NCBI GenBank assembly: GCA_030323885.1
Contig: CM059198.1
Location: 60,600,917 to 60,664,916, forward strand
Direction: 5' to 3'
Length of the DNA stretch: 64,000 nt
Source: Branchipolynoe longqiensis
Taxonomy: Eukaryota > Annelida > Polychaeta > Phyllodocida > Polynoidae
The notes under the pieces are model-generated. The model had not been told where the DNA came from and ran no database searches. It saw nothing but the letters and a program-made list of their open reading frames with translations. Positions 53,380 to 64,000 of this stretch are shown piece by piece (the stretch's first letter is position 1; every line of letters begins with the position of its first letter). The translations under genes and the position numbers were made by a program.

Positions 53380-55265
53380 TTAAAGTTGCAGGTTCCGATG
53401 GTTTTCAGTTTCTCTCATTGTCTGAGATAAATATATTACGGTAACAATTATAATCTACCTTACTTTAGTTTGAAGCAACTTCTATTTAAAATAGCAAACT
53501 TTGGAAATATTTGAAGAGCAAACATAGAACATTAAATTTGGCACGTACAGCAAAACTATGATGCCATAGCCCAGACAGCACACAGCCGTCGGCCCGACGT
53601 CGGCTATTGGTCGGTCCGTCGGCACCGACTTTCCACCGTCGGGCCACCGTCGGCCCGACGGTGGTGTTCCGACGTTGGGAATCAATCCCTTTCCACTTTT
53701 GAGCCACCGTCGGGCCACCGTCGGGCTGCCGGCGGTGTTCCGACGTTGGGAATCAATCCCTTTCCACTTTTGATTCACCGTCGGGCCATCGTCGGCCCGA
53801 CGGCGGTGTTCCGACGTTAGGGTTAAACTTTTGAGCCGTCGGGCCACCGTCGGGCCTCCGTCGGCCCAACGGTGGTGGGCCGCCGCAAGTTTGCATTCAT
53901 TTGGTATACCGTCGGGCCATCGTCGGCCCGACAGTGGTGTCCCGACCTTAGGTTTCAATCCTTTTCCACCTGTGAGCCACCGTCGGGCCACCGTCGGCCC
54001 GACGGTGGTGTTCCGACGTTAGGGTTCAATCCCTTTCCACTTTTGATTCACCGGTCGGGCCATCGTCGGCCCGACGGTGTTGGGCCGCCGCAGGTTTGCA
54101 TTCATTTTCCACACTTGGTATACCGTCGGGCCATCGTCGGCCCGACGGTGGTGGGCCGCGCCTGCGCAGTTCTTTAAATTTGGATTTCGGCTCGAGTCGC
54201 CAGCGGAACACGTGCGATTGTTGATCAGTGTTCTTTTTCTACCAATAACTCCAGAATTACCCGGAATTTTAAGGAATTATTTAACAGGTTTGTTTATTAA
54301 TATGTTTAGATTATTTTGTAAAAGTTTTGTAATTTATTACGAAGTATTAGTGGAATTATTCGTGTTAATACGATTTGAATCATCCGATGCGGTTTGTTTA
54401 CTTCGAATCCCCACCTGACTCGAGTCGCCGGCTCGAGTCGCCAGCACAACACGTGCGATCGTTGGACAGCGTTCTATTTGAACAAATAACGCCAGAAATC
54501 GGAGGAATTTAAAGGAATTATTTAACAGGTTTGTTTATTAATATGCTTAGATTATTTTGTAAAAGTTTTGTAATTTATTACGACGTATTAATGGAATTAT
54601 TCGTGTTAATACGATTTGAATTACCATGTATGATGTACGGAAGGTTGACCAAGAACTGCCATCTTGTTTTTTTTTCGAGATTCGAAGACACTGTCACTAT
54701 AGTGTCAATACGTACAGACTATATTAAATTTATACGGTTAGGGTTCTCGATTTCTATTAATTTTGAATAAAACTAATATTTTTGCACCTGTACGTATTGA
54801 CACTAGAGTGACAGTGTCTTCTCGGGTCGACGGCGGCAGCGTTTGGCGCCGTCGGGCCCGACGGGGCGCCAAACGCCGTCGGGCCGACGGTGGATGGTTG
54901 GACAAAACAACGTCGGCCCGACGGCGTTTGGCGCCGTTGCCCCGACGGCGTCGGGGTGACCGCGGCTGCCGCCGTCGCGCCGACAGCGGCACCCGCCGTC
55001 GCCCCGACGGCGGGAGGTTGGACTAAACAACGTCGGCCCGACGGCGTTTTCCACCGTCGGGCCGACAGAGCGGCCGCCGTCGGGCCGACGACTGTGTGCT
55101 ATCTGGGAGGCTTCTGCAGCAACAGGTTATATTAAATTGACCCAGTGTTTCCATCTACATGGCAATAAATGCTTAATAAGTGCATCAGTATCTAAGTTAG
55201 ACATGTAGAATTAAATCTAGATAATTGTTTTGGTTTTGAAAATTTGATACTTTCATCGGACTATT
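53380..55265. mobile_element. MITE-A copy carrying a 1.54-kb insertion
   Basis: Left TTAAAGTTGCAGGTTCCGAT; right part 55108-55265 with GCTTAATAAGTGCATCAGTA and CATCGGACTATT, where it is cut by a LINE tail. The two halves are separated exactly by the element at 53570-55107. Confidence 0.85.
53570..55107. mobile_element. 1.54-kb inverted-repeat element packed with CGTCGGGCC palindromes
   Basis: Ends CCCAGACAGCACACAG and CTGTGTGCTATCTGGG (16 bp, one mismatch), continuing into C(A)GTCGTCGGCCCGACG arms. AG at both borders (53568-53569, 55108-55109). Left domain (53585-54165) and right domain (54825-55090) are irregular arrays of CCGTCGGGCCACCGTCGG / CGTCGGCCCGACGGTGG units. The central AT-rich domain holds two direct copies of ~195 bp (54187-54385 and 54428-54622; each GGCTCGAGTCGCCAGC ... 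ATTCGTGTTAATACGATTTG) and an inverted pair (CACTATAGTGTCAATACGTA at about 54695 versus TACGTATTGACACTAGAGTG at about 54793). No transposase; the Arg/Ala/Pro frames are artefacts. Confidence 0.85.
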
Positions 55266-55940
55266 CAATTCAATTCAATTCTTTTATTTTAACTATCTGC
55301 AAGGTATGCTTACCATAAACTGAGGTGATACAATAAATGCATACAAATTCCTTACAGACAGAAAGGATCCCAGAAAAGTGATGCTTATCTAGCTGGTCTC
55401 CATGATGTGAATGAACAAGTGATGACAATAACAAATGATTAAACTTAAGCTACATTTTTAACTAATGATTATGATGAGCTACTGGTGCGTCTCTTCACAG
55501 TTAGTAAAAAACAAAGTAATGATAGGAACATTATATGTATATTGTGTCATGGATTCATGTACTTACATGCAGTATCAGTAGTTATTTTGCATGTATGTTA
55601 ATAGGGGTAAATCTTATGTTCTTTGCCATAGCCACTTGATATTTTAAATTATGCGACTAGTTAATGACAACTATATCCTCTTATATATAATTTTTACTGG
55701 TAATCTATTTAGTATGCATTGAGATAGCTTATCTTTAGTTTTTTACAGAAGTTTTTCAAAGTTTTAAGGTTTCTAATCTCTACTGGTATTGAGTTCCAGA
55801 TATTGGTTCCTTGGTTTTCCTTTGTTATTTTGCCATATTTGTTTCTAGTGTGTTTGTGATGTATGTTATTTATCTGTTGTGTGTTATGGGAATGGACCTG
55901 ATTGTTTTCTTTGCAGCTTAAAAATAACATTAACAATTTT
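55266..55940 (-). mobile_element. 5'-truncated LINE 3' end
   Basis: A minus-strand frame (stop 55709) ends NIWNSIPVEIRNLKTLKNFC + KKLKISYLNAY, the usual C-terminus of non-LTR ORF2. A ~440-bp 3' UTR follows, ending in a GAATTGAATTGAATTG tail at the left. It inserted into the right end of the MITE-A copy. A short related piece (TAGTATGCATTGAGATAGCT) recurs at 53207-53238. Confidence 0.75.
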
Positions 55941-55955
55941 TAACATGCTCCTCAC

Positions 55956-56063
55956 CTGGTCTTAGATGGCCAACAGTGTCTGCGATGCTGCCTCGTTTGA
56001 CCTTGGTAATAAAGGCACCTAGATAGCCCTGGTCTGTCATCTTTCCCCCTATGACCTTGAGGC
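55956..56063 (-). CDS. RIM: RIM PDZ domain, first exon
   Basis: Acceptor CTATGTAG at 56064-56066, donor ACCAG|GTGAGG at 55956/55955; 108 nt, leading GC, trailing G. It encodes (G)LKVIGGKMTDQGYLGAFITK then VKRGSIADTVGHLRP, matching LGLKVVGGKM, LGAFITKVKKGSLADTVGHLRPG of vertebrate RIM; the LGLKV carboxylate-binding loop straddles the upstream junction. One of the strongest RIM matches in the window. Confidence 0.97.
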
Positions 56064-56244
56064 CTACATAGGAAAAGGCAAAGGTTAGTTCCATCCAGCA
56101 ACTTATGCTCACTGAAAGCAAAGATCATGAGTGCAAGAAAGAGTGACTGATGCATGTGCTCTCCTCTCACCTACATTACCATCTGGTTTACATCCTTCTA
56201 TCGAAATCTTTCGTCGTTGTTACCTTTTTGTTGATTAAGCAGGA

Positions 56245-56455
56245 AGCAATTTCAATGACGGAAAATTGGCTTTCCTCCTTCCACTATTCCTTGCCCTTGT
56301 TCCGTGCTAGTAATGCTGAGCGCCAGTCTAGGTGGCGACAAGTATAAATTCTTAAGTCAATGATTTGACTCGGTCGGGTGTTGAATCCCTTGACGTGCCA
56401 CATGGGAAGTGGGCTTTCAGCTCATTCCTCACTCAGCCATTCTGTCTCGCCTTTC
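56245..56455 (-). mobile_element. SINE-1 head with tail B
   Basis: Tail TCAATGACGGAAAATTGGCT + TTCCTCCTTCCAC, body ATGCTGAGCGCCAGTCTAGG, head CTCAGCCATTCTGTCTCGCC (complement). Confidence 0.75.
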
Positions 56456-56459
56456 AAAA

Positions 56460-57880
56460 TTATTGGATTTTGAGTAACTGCAGTCAGTCAAATTCATGAT
56501 TAGAAGTAATCGCAGAGTGCCAAGTCATGTTTATTGTAATCATTAGTGGCATTGAGCTATATGTAGTAAAAAATGTCGATAGAATGCTATATGTAGTAGA
56601 AAATGTCGATAACATGCCAGATGAATAAAGGTGAAGAAGTCACTCTTTCTTAGGCTTCATTGTGGTTAATAACAAAAGTAAGGACTATTTATAAATATCC
56701 AGGCCAGAATGAAATATATAATTAATATAGTATACATGCATAATTGAAAGCATTTATTGACATTAAAATATTATTCAGGTAAAACAAGGCAAGATTGGAG
56801 TTAATGTACATATAGAACACAAACATATTCTAGAGTGAGTGTGAAGAAAAATATTAATGAATCTTTCACCATATAAAATGAGCTTCTTTCATAAGTTATA
56901 ATGCCGAAACTGTTATTATTTCGCTCAGCATCGGAAAACAATTTTTATTAACACAATTCTTTTCGATATCAAATATCAACATTGTGGGAAGCCAGCATGG
57001 CATATCCCGACATGCATATATAACCAACAATGTCATATAGTAAGAAAAACAGAAAACAAGTTGGCGAGGGGAGGGGAGGGGAATGGGGTGAAACCATCAC
57101 ACAAGTAATTGGGTTATTCTCCAAAACTGGGCACCACTTATTTGGTCTCCACGTTACGATGCTGATAATTAAGTTTTTGTTTTATTGATAACAAGTCGAA
57201 TAATTATTGTAGCCTCTGTCTATTAGGTATGTCAGTAGTTCTACATGTATTTAATTTATCCCATAAAAGATATTAAAATAATAATTATATGATTTTGCGC
57301 TAGAGTAAAAATGTGAAAATTTACACATTGACACGATACATGAAGCCAAACTTTTTTTCAACTTTTTTCTTGTAAGTCATAACCTTGCCTACTTAACAGT
57401 AATCAACAAAATCTTGTTTGACTATGTTGTATATGTTAAAATGAGGTTCTGGATATGTCTTTGATTTTCATGTTACACAAGTGATATTAATGTATTGCTC
57501 AATTTGTATAAGATCTAATTCAAAAAGTGAAGTTCATTTTTGTCAACTCTGACATGCACAACATGCAAACCTTCATAGCACATTGGATTAGGCTATTATT
57601 TGGAAGGATTTTTGCTATTATTTGGAAGGTTTTCACTTTTGGTTTCCATGTCACACTTTGGTGCCCAGTTTTAGAGAATCACCCAAGTACTCTTTCAGAA
57701 AAGCAAACGCTTTTAGTTACATTGTAAATAATCCAAACAGGGTAATAACTTTTATCACAAAGTTTGCTTTTCGATTCGTTTTCAAACTGAAACAAGCATT
57801 CATCTTGGAGAATATACACACGTTGTGCAAAAAAAGCAACAGGTGGGATTCATGTAACGTACATCACTTGGAAGTTTCAG
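56460..57880. other. AT-rich intron DNA, nothing recognised
   Basis: Intron between the first PDZ exon and the candidate microexon. No exon-like, SINE or inverted-repeat signal that I can defend; short frames here are chance. Confidence 0.6.
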
Positions 57881-57884
57881 GAGA

Positions 57885-59130
57885 ATATTACGAGGGGGAG
57901 TCCGCAGGTAGACGTCGCACTGATTACAATAGCTGGGGAGCAGTTGAGTTGGCAAGTAGGAATTAACAGGATGAAAAGGGTATGGGATGGGGTAGGGGAA
58001 GGGGAAAGAGGGGAGGAAGGGAGGGGAAGGAGGAGAGGAACAGGAGGAACAGAAGGAACAGAAGCAGGATCGGGAGGTGGGAGGGGGAGGGGGAGGGGGA
58101 GGGGGGAGAGAAGATGGACAGAGATGAGCAGGAAGAAGGGGGAGGGGAGTGGGAGGTGAAGGGAGAGAGGTGGGAGAGAAGAGCTGGGAAAGGAATTAAG
58201 GAAAGGAGCAGAAGATGAGAGGGGGGAGAGGAAAAGGAAGAGGACATGAGGAGGAGGAGGAGGAAGGGAGAGACGGAGAGTGAGGGAAGATGGTCGCGGA
58301 GGGAGATCAGAGGGAAGGAAAGGAGGAAAGGAGGGAAGGCGAGGAGGAGGGAAGGAGAGGAGGTTGGAGTCGAGAGGGAGAAGTGGAGGAGTAGGCGGAA
58401 AGGAGGGCGGGCAGTGAAGAGGTGGGGAGGGGAGGGATTGACAGACGGGGTAGGATGAGGGAGTAGAGGGTAGGGGGAGAAGAGGGGGGGGGAGGGGGGA
58501 GAAAGGGGGAAGGAGGGGGAGGATGGGGAAGAGTGCTAGGGGAAGAGGGGAGGGGGAGTGGACGGAGATGCCGAGGAGAGCGGAGGAGGGGAAGGGCAAG
58601 GGGGAGGGACAGGGAGCAAGGGAGCAAAGGAGCAAGAGAGGAGAGGAGGGGAGGGGAGGGTAGGGGATGGGGGGAGAGAAGAGAAGAGAGATGAGACGAG
58701 ATAAAAGAAGAGAAGAGGAGAGGAGAGGACAGAAGACGAGAGAGGAGAGGAGAGGAGGAGAGGAGAGAAGACGAGAGAGGAGAGGAGCGGAGAGGAGAGG
58801 AGGGAGGGGAGAGGAGGGAGGGGAGAGGAGAGAGGACAGAGGGGAGAGAGGACAGAGGGGAGAGAGGACAGAGGGGAGAGGACAGAGGGGTGAGGAGAGA
58901 GGAGAGAGGAAAGAGGAGAGTGGAGAGAGGGGAGAGGGGAGAGGGGAGAGGAGAGAGCAATGAAGAGTGGAGAGAGGAGAGGGGAGAGAGGAGAGGGGAG
59001 AGTGGAGAGGAGAGAGGAGAGGGGAATGAAGAGTGGAGAGAGGAGAAGGGAGAGGAGAGAGGGGAGAGGAGAGAGGGGAGAGGAGAGAGGAGAGAGGAAT
59101 GAAGAGTGGAGAGAGGAGGAGGCAGAAGCA
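57885..59130. repeat. 1.25-kb polypurine (GGAGAG) block
   Basis: G+A throughout on plus, GGGGAGG-rich on the left and GAGAGGAGAGG-rich on the right with ~30-60 bp local periodicity (GAATGAAGAGTGGAGAGAGG at 58960, 59026 and 59097). The Leu/Pro/Ser frames on minus are artefacts. It resembles the 3850-5190 block in composition. Confidence 0.9.
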
Positions 59131-59601
59131 TTCTTGTATTCATACTAAATTTTAACACAGAGTGGCAAGTCATAAAAACCCCAACATTAATAAATTGCTG
59201 AAGGTTAACGATACCAAAAAGATCACTAATCCTGAAGCTACCAGCCCAAGCTGATTCACCGGTTTATATATTATAACAGACTGTATGCTTCAAAAATGCC
59301 TAAAATCAGATAAATTCATCCGAATCTGTCCTAACAAGAAGAGTCACTGAAAGCAGGCTTCTTACTTTGCATCGCATATTGTGGACATGGTAAATGTTCC
59401 CTGTTCAACTCTCAACATGTGTTCTGTTGAAATATGTAGAGACATATTATTGTTTGGCCCATGGTTATTTCAATTATTATTTTTCTATGTGAATTCAGCA
59501 TCATTAATATAATCATCATCATCAGCATAATAATAATTATCATCATCATCACCACACCGAGAACCGTGACCCAAAGAGGTTGGCGAGTATTAAAAGCTAA
59601 T

Positions 59602-60191
59602 AGACTACATCACGGTTCCGACTGCGCATGCGCTGAAAACGGCCTTGGGAGCAAAGCAAAGGCGAACGGCCATTGAGTTTGGCGATACGCGCATTGAAAA
59701 ACGTCAGTTTTATTCAAAATTAATAGAAATCCAAAACCCTAACCTTATCAATTTAATATAATCTTTTTGTGAAACATGTTTTCTATATGTGTTCCAAGCG
59801 GTTTGTGCCTAGGTGGTGTGGTTTTATCAATATTTTACTTTTTCTGCATGGAGATTACTCACTGCCATTGACAATGCATTGAGTACTCTGGCTATGGCTC
59901 TAACACTAGTCTGAGTGCCTAGATGTTTCTAAATCTAAATGCACATGGCATAAGATGTACTGTTTATATTAATGTAAATGCAATGCTGGATAAAAGATTA
60001 ATATCGTAATTTATTATATATATTTTTTTAGTTGGTATTCTATGTTTCAAACAAGAGTTGAGATGAGCTGAAACTAGCACATTTCATAGCTGCACCCAGT
60101 GTATTAGCATGTGCCATGTGCTTTTGGGGGGCTTGTTTTGCTCTGACCCATCCCACAATGCACCGCCCCGCTGGAACCGTGATGTAGTCTA
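59602..60191. mobile_element. MITE-like element, TAGACTACATCACGGTTCC ends
   Basis: Left TAGACTACATCACGGTTCCG, right GGAACCGTGATGTAGTCTA. The interior contains the ACCCTAACCTTAT(A/C)AA(T/A)TTAATATAA and TTTTCTATATGTGT blocks of the 8983-9470 element, plus CCATTGACAATGC, so it is a relative with different ends or a composite. Confidence 0.8.
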
Positions 60192-60875
60192 TATAGGAAT
60201 GAAAGTTCAAGCCGCTACGAGTGTGAGCCTAAATCTAGCTAATCTAAGTCTAGCCCCCTTGTCGCAAAGAGTGATCTTTTGTTAAAAGGTAAAGAAAGGG
60301 TAGAGGTTAAAGTATAAGAAGCAGATAACAACATGTACAACCATCTACACAAAACAAATCAGTTTCCAGAAAAATGCTCTTGAAAACGAAACAATGGAAA
60401 AACACAAATCCAGTACACCAATCATCGGTTTTTTTTTCCAAGTTCCACCATGACCCACATATGGGTTTAATATTAATACTCTGCTTTGATTTAGGGGCGG
60501 GGGGTGTTCCTCTTTCACCACAAGCAAAAGAAGATTAAACAGCAACAACCAAAAAAAAATGAGAATTATTAATATAAAGCAAATATACTATCATGAAACA
60601 AAATGGAAATATATATAAATTATATATATATATAATCGGTTATATACATTTATACATACTTGCATATATATAAGTATATATAAGGATCGAAGTTGAGATA
60701 ATCTCAAGGCTTATATGGATGCTAATTTTGTTGATAGTCTATGGTTAATACAAAATCGGTGACCACCTGAAGAGCAGTGGCTAAGGAACTGAAAGCAAAT
60801 GATTGACGGTATCTGTGTTGAGTTATGCCTGCTGTTTCTCTACAATAATTAAGGGAAGAAGACAACGCCTAGTAC

Positions 60876-60917
60876 CTAAATTTGTTGTCATTGACGTCGA
60901 CTTCTCTTTGTTGCCAG
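60876..60917 (-). CDS. RIM: Candidate RIM microexon immediately before PDZ
   Basis: 42 nt between CTCTTCCTTAG (acceptor) and TTTAG|GTACTA (donor). In the phase needed to join 56063 it encodes GNKEKSTSMTTNL, then the split Gly, giving ...TTNLGLKVIGG; vertebrate RIM reads ...DSGAMLGLKVVGG. Length, phase and the conserved Leu before GLKV support it, but 42 nt with a modest donor could arise by chance. Confidence 0.5.
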
Positions 60918-60999
60918 CTAAGGAAGAGCATAAAGGGAGTTCAACAATGCATTACTAATACTAGATCATGTAGGGTCTGATAATGGGATAGCTACGACG

Positions 61000-63900
61000 T
61001 GATATGTGATTAATGAATCCACACCGCAAGTCATAACCGTCTGTGCAAACACTTGCTGCCTGCCATGGAAGTGCTGCCACTCTGGATTTTACCCCCCAAA
61101 AAAGGATAAAATCTATTTTTTATAGTATCAAAATTGTCTAAAAAAATGATTAAAAAAGTGTAAATAAGGGTCAATTTACCCTAATTTCTGACCATTTCTG
61201 ACCTTCTTAAGCTAACGTGCGCTGCTTATGAACACACTTCAGGAATGATGTATGCAGTGTTGTGAGCAGTTGTGGCTGTTGAGCCCTCAGTTTTGCATAG
61301 TTCAGTGCACTTTCACTTTGTAACTGACAGCAGCGCTCAGTAAAATTTCCATTCAACAGAACACGCATCACTCATGTAAAGAGACTAGCAAAGTGCATGT
61401 CTCAATCTGATCAAATTCCTAATTCTAAGTCTGAAGAGTTTTCAATTACCAGATTGGCAATTTTTTACACCTGAAAAAAGTATGAAAAAAGTATCAAAAG
61501 TGGGTTTTCCTTGAAAAAGTATAAGACTTTTTTTTTTAAAGTATGAAGTGGCAGCACTGCATGGCTGCATTGCGTAGTCAGTATCTGATCGATGCCAAAC
61601 CGCCCGATGGCAAAACTTCGGACATGGTCAAATGATCGACATAAAGCTGAGGTTCCATTAACATGTATTCTGTGAAGCGTTATCAGAGGCACCAAGTCTC
61701 CCGATTTGCCGGGGGATCTCCATAGAATATAGCAAAATAAACCCAATTTCCCGATGTTCCGCTTTTAATTTGTAACCTCCCGCCAAAGAATCATTTTAGC
61801 TTGTTTAAAAAAAAAAGTGCATGCATATTTTCTGTCAAAATACACCAGAATTTCATGCACCATTTTATATCACTTTTAACAAATTTTCTTGGGTAGGTTC
61901 CCCAGAACCACCCTCCCCCTTTCAGCCATGCTATTTCTCCCTATTTACAAGTTGTACATTAGGGAGTTCTCCCTACTCACACTCTTATCTCATCTATTTG
62001 GCACCTCCGCATTATGAGTAAAACATCTAAAGGCCCTGTCACATTATGACCAATCTCGCAAGCGCGCTGCCAATGCATAAAATCACTTTTTTACGTTGAG
62101 ATGCGTCAAACCTTTTGGCGCGGGGGGAAAAGGTGGACATCAGCGCAACGTAGTGGACGTAAGCATAGCGTTGGTCCGACGTAGTGGTAACGTATGTCGA
62201 TGCATGAGAAAAAAAACCCTAAAAGTTTGGCACAACCTGTGGCTAACGTGCCTCTCATGCATGCGGCATTTACCTAGCGTTGGGATAACGCGCTCCCAAC
62301 GTTCCGCTAGCGACTGTTAAACGTGTTGCACAATGTATGAGAGCGTAGTGCATGTCCAACTACAGTCCAGCGCATTTCGGCATTGAGCCAGCGTGCACCC
62401 AGTGCCCGCGACATTGGCGTAAACCTTGAGTAACGTATGCCAATGTGCAGGGGGTACCCGACCCACCTGCAGAATGCTCACGGCGCATTCGCAGAACACC
62501 GGTGAATGTTATATACGTTAAGCGAGTGCCAGACGCACATCCTATATGTCAAATACAATGAGACACGGTGGAGAAACGCCAACCGCGCGTCGGCCATACG
62601 CTATGCATACTTTAGAACGTCGTCATACATTGGCGTTACTTTGCCAACGAGCGGACTGAATGCTCTCCATCAGAGCAATGAAAGTCAACATAGGACAATG
62701 TAAGAACAATGTTCCTCCAACATGCCTCGTCGTACGCCTAACATAGGTGTAATGTAAGCACATACCGCACAAAGTATGATGCATACCACATGATATATAT
62801 CACATGACGCATATCACACTATGCATTAATGAAATCTCAGCTTAAGTGATATGGCAGTTGCACGCCATGTGGCGCGTAAGTCTCTTAGCCAACATGTATA
62901 AGTATTGGCTTGTGTAGATCCTACTCTGCTCAACCCCGGTTTGCATCGACCAACCGCCAAGACAGCTAATAATTAATGATCCTGTCAGGACAAGCAACAC
63001 GTTGTTGTGTTTTAAATTTAATTTGGATTAAATGTTTAAAACAAAATTTAATTATATTAATTTAATCTCAAACAATATCATCACCATTAAAGATAAGGAA
63101 TCTTTTTATTGTTGTAGAAACAACAACTTCACAATAAATATATCTCTTTGCTTTAAATAAATTCAGCAGTGAAAGAAACTTCTAAATTGAATTCACTGAA
63201 TTCATAATCAACATGTTTCTTTTGTGTGCATGTTAAACCATTGTGGTTTAGACAGTTTGGATTTGGTCACCTTCCTGTTATATTTGTTTTATTAAACTAA
63301 ATCATAATAGAAATCACATTACAACTGAATGAACTCAGCAGATGGTTAGTCTTACTTTTAACAACTAGTCTTAGTTGACAGGAACACTGCTGAAGAGCTG
63401 ATGGTCGGTTAAGATCAGACACTGTTGCCAAGGATCGAGTGACTGGAGCCTGGAACCTTTCAGTATGTTAAATCGTCAGAAAGTATACAAAAAGGTGTGC
63501 CAACAACTTTCACGCGCAATATAATAGTGTTTTTACAGAATATATAAATAAATATATTAATATATATATATATGTATATGTATATGCAGCTATGTGGATA
63601 TATACATATTTAGATAAAAGGATATATATGTATACATGTATACATATACACCTATATACACCTATATCAGTATACGATTATACTCGATGCATACAGCTAA
63701 TAAATATAATACCACACATCATGTTTCATTCAGTGTTAAAGACAAATTTTGTTCTAGTAAATAATCCTTTTTTAAAGTGAATATTTTGAAAAGTAAACAA
63801 GATAGAACCTTTCTGTTTGTTTACATTATTCGGCATTTAACTAGCTCTGTGTGATTAACATTAATGAACTTCCCAGTTCAAAGATCTAAAAAATGACTGC
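61000..63900. other. RIM: Upstream RIM intron, no exon recognised
   Basis: 61500-62000 has GAGG(C/T)(A/G)CC-type degenerate inverted pieces. 62040-62700 is richer in CpG with repeated AACGTAGTGGACGTAAGC / CGTATGCCAATG-like motifs, suggesting a decayed element. The rest is AT-rich, with AT microsatellite at 63540-63660. The exons encoding the zinc finger and the region upstream of PDZ should be further right, outside the window. Confidence 0.5.
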
Positions 63901-63902
63901 CG

Positions 63903-64000
63903 GTGTTGCGGTTTGCCAGGGACACCAGTTTGCCAGGGACACATTGCTTCTGCGCATGCGTCAAAATCGAACAGCATCGTCACTAACCTTATAAATTTAA
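63903..64000. mobile_element. Start of a further element of the 8983-9470 type, cut by the window edge
   Basis: GTGTTGCGGTTTGCCAGGGA opening, then CATCGTCACTAACCTTATAA + ATTTAA, as in the interior of the 8983 element. Confidence 0.6.

Noticed and set aside
57877..59173. 252- and 288-aa Leu/Pro/Ser-rich minus-strand frames
   Set aside because: Polypurine block artefacts, as at 3.85-5.2 kb.

Overview
This is a eukaryotic, intron-rich, repeat-dense nuclear window, most likely from a lophotrochozoan and probably a gastropod mollusc. That placement is an inference from gene structure, tRNA-derived SINEs and MITE load; nothing in the sequence proves the species. There is no prokaryotic gene organisation. 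The long reading frames in GA-, GGTGGA- and CCT-rich DNA are artefacts of simple repeats.

The only host gene I can support is on the minus strand and fills nearly the whole window (about 60.9 kb down to 2.1 kb). It is RIM (Rab3-interacting molecule, RIMS family), the presynaptic active-zone scaffold. I reconstructed 15 coding exons by hand from family resemblance, AG/GT splice sites and reading phase, and every junction is phase-compatible. In transcription order: a possible 42-nt microexon (60.9 kb); two PDZ exons (56.0, 52.6 kb); a 32-nt linker exon (49.35 kb); a pre-C2A exon (39.5 kb); three C2A exons (34.7, 30.1, 28.2 kb); an acidic Ser/Asp exon (27.7 kb); four linker exons (23.1, 19.0, 16.5, 14.6 kb); a Ser/Asp-rich exon (6.55 kb); and a long GC-rich terminal exon (3.84-2.17 kb). 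The N-terminal Rab-binding/zinc-finger exons should lie beyond the right edge, and any C2B exons beyond the left edge.

Two alternative ends are visible. A 1.36-kb exon at 47.83-46.47 kb has the right phase to follow the linker exon and ends with its own stop codon and an ATTAAA, so it would give a PDZ-containing form without C2A. The terminal exon at 2.17 kb reads through a good splice donor (3583) into about 470 further codons of Arg/Tyr/Gly-, Gln/His- and Ala-rich protein, then a stop and an AATAAA. That would give a form in which a disordered tail replaces C2B.

The introns hold at least three tRNA-derived SINE families, at least eleven groups of short inverted-repeat elements (MITE-like, several nested), 5'-truncated LINE ends, and large satellites: a 54-bp unit at 15.5-16.2 kb, about 65 bp at 19.8-21.4 kb, GGTGGA at 12-13.2 kb, polypurine blocks at 3.85-5.2 and 57.9-59.1 kb, and others. 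The most striking intronic object is a 1.54-kb inverted-repeat element at 53.57-55.11 kb, packed with palindromic CGTCGGGCC-type units and sitting inside another MITE.
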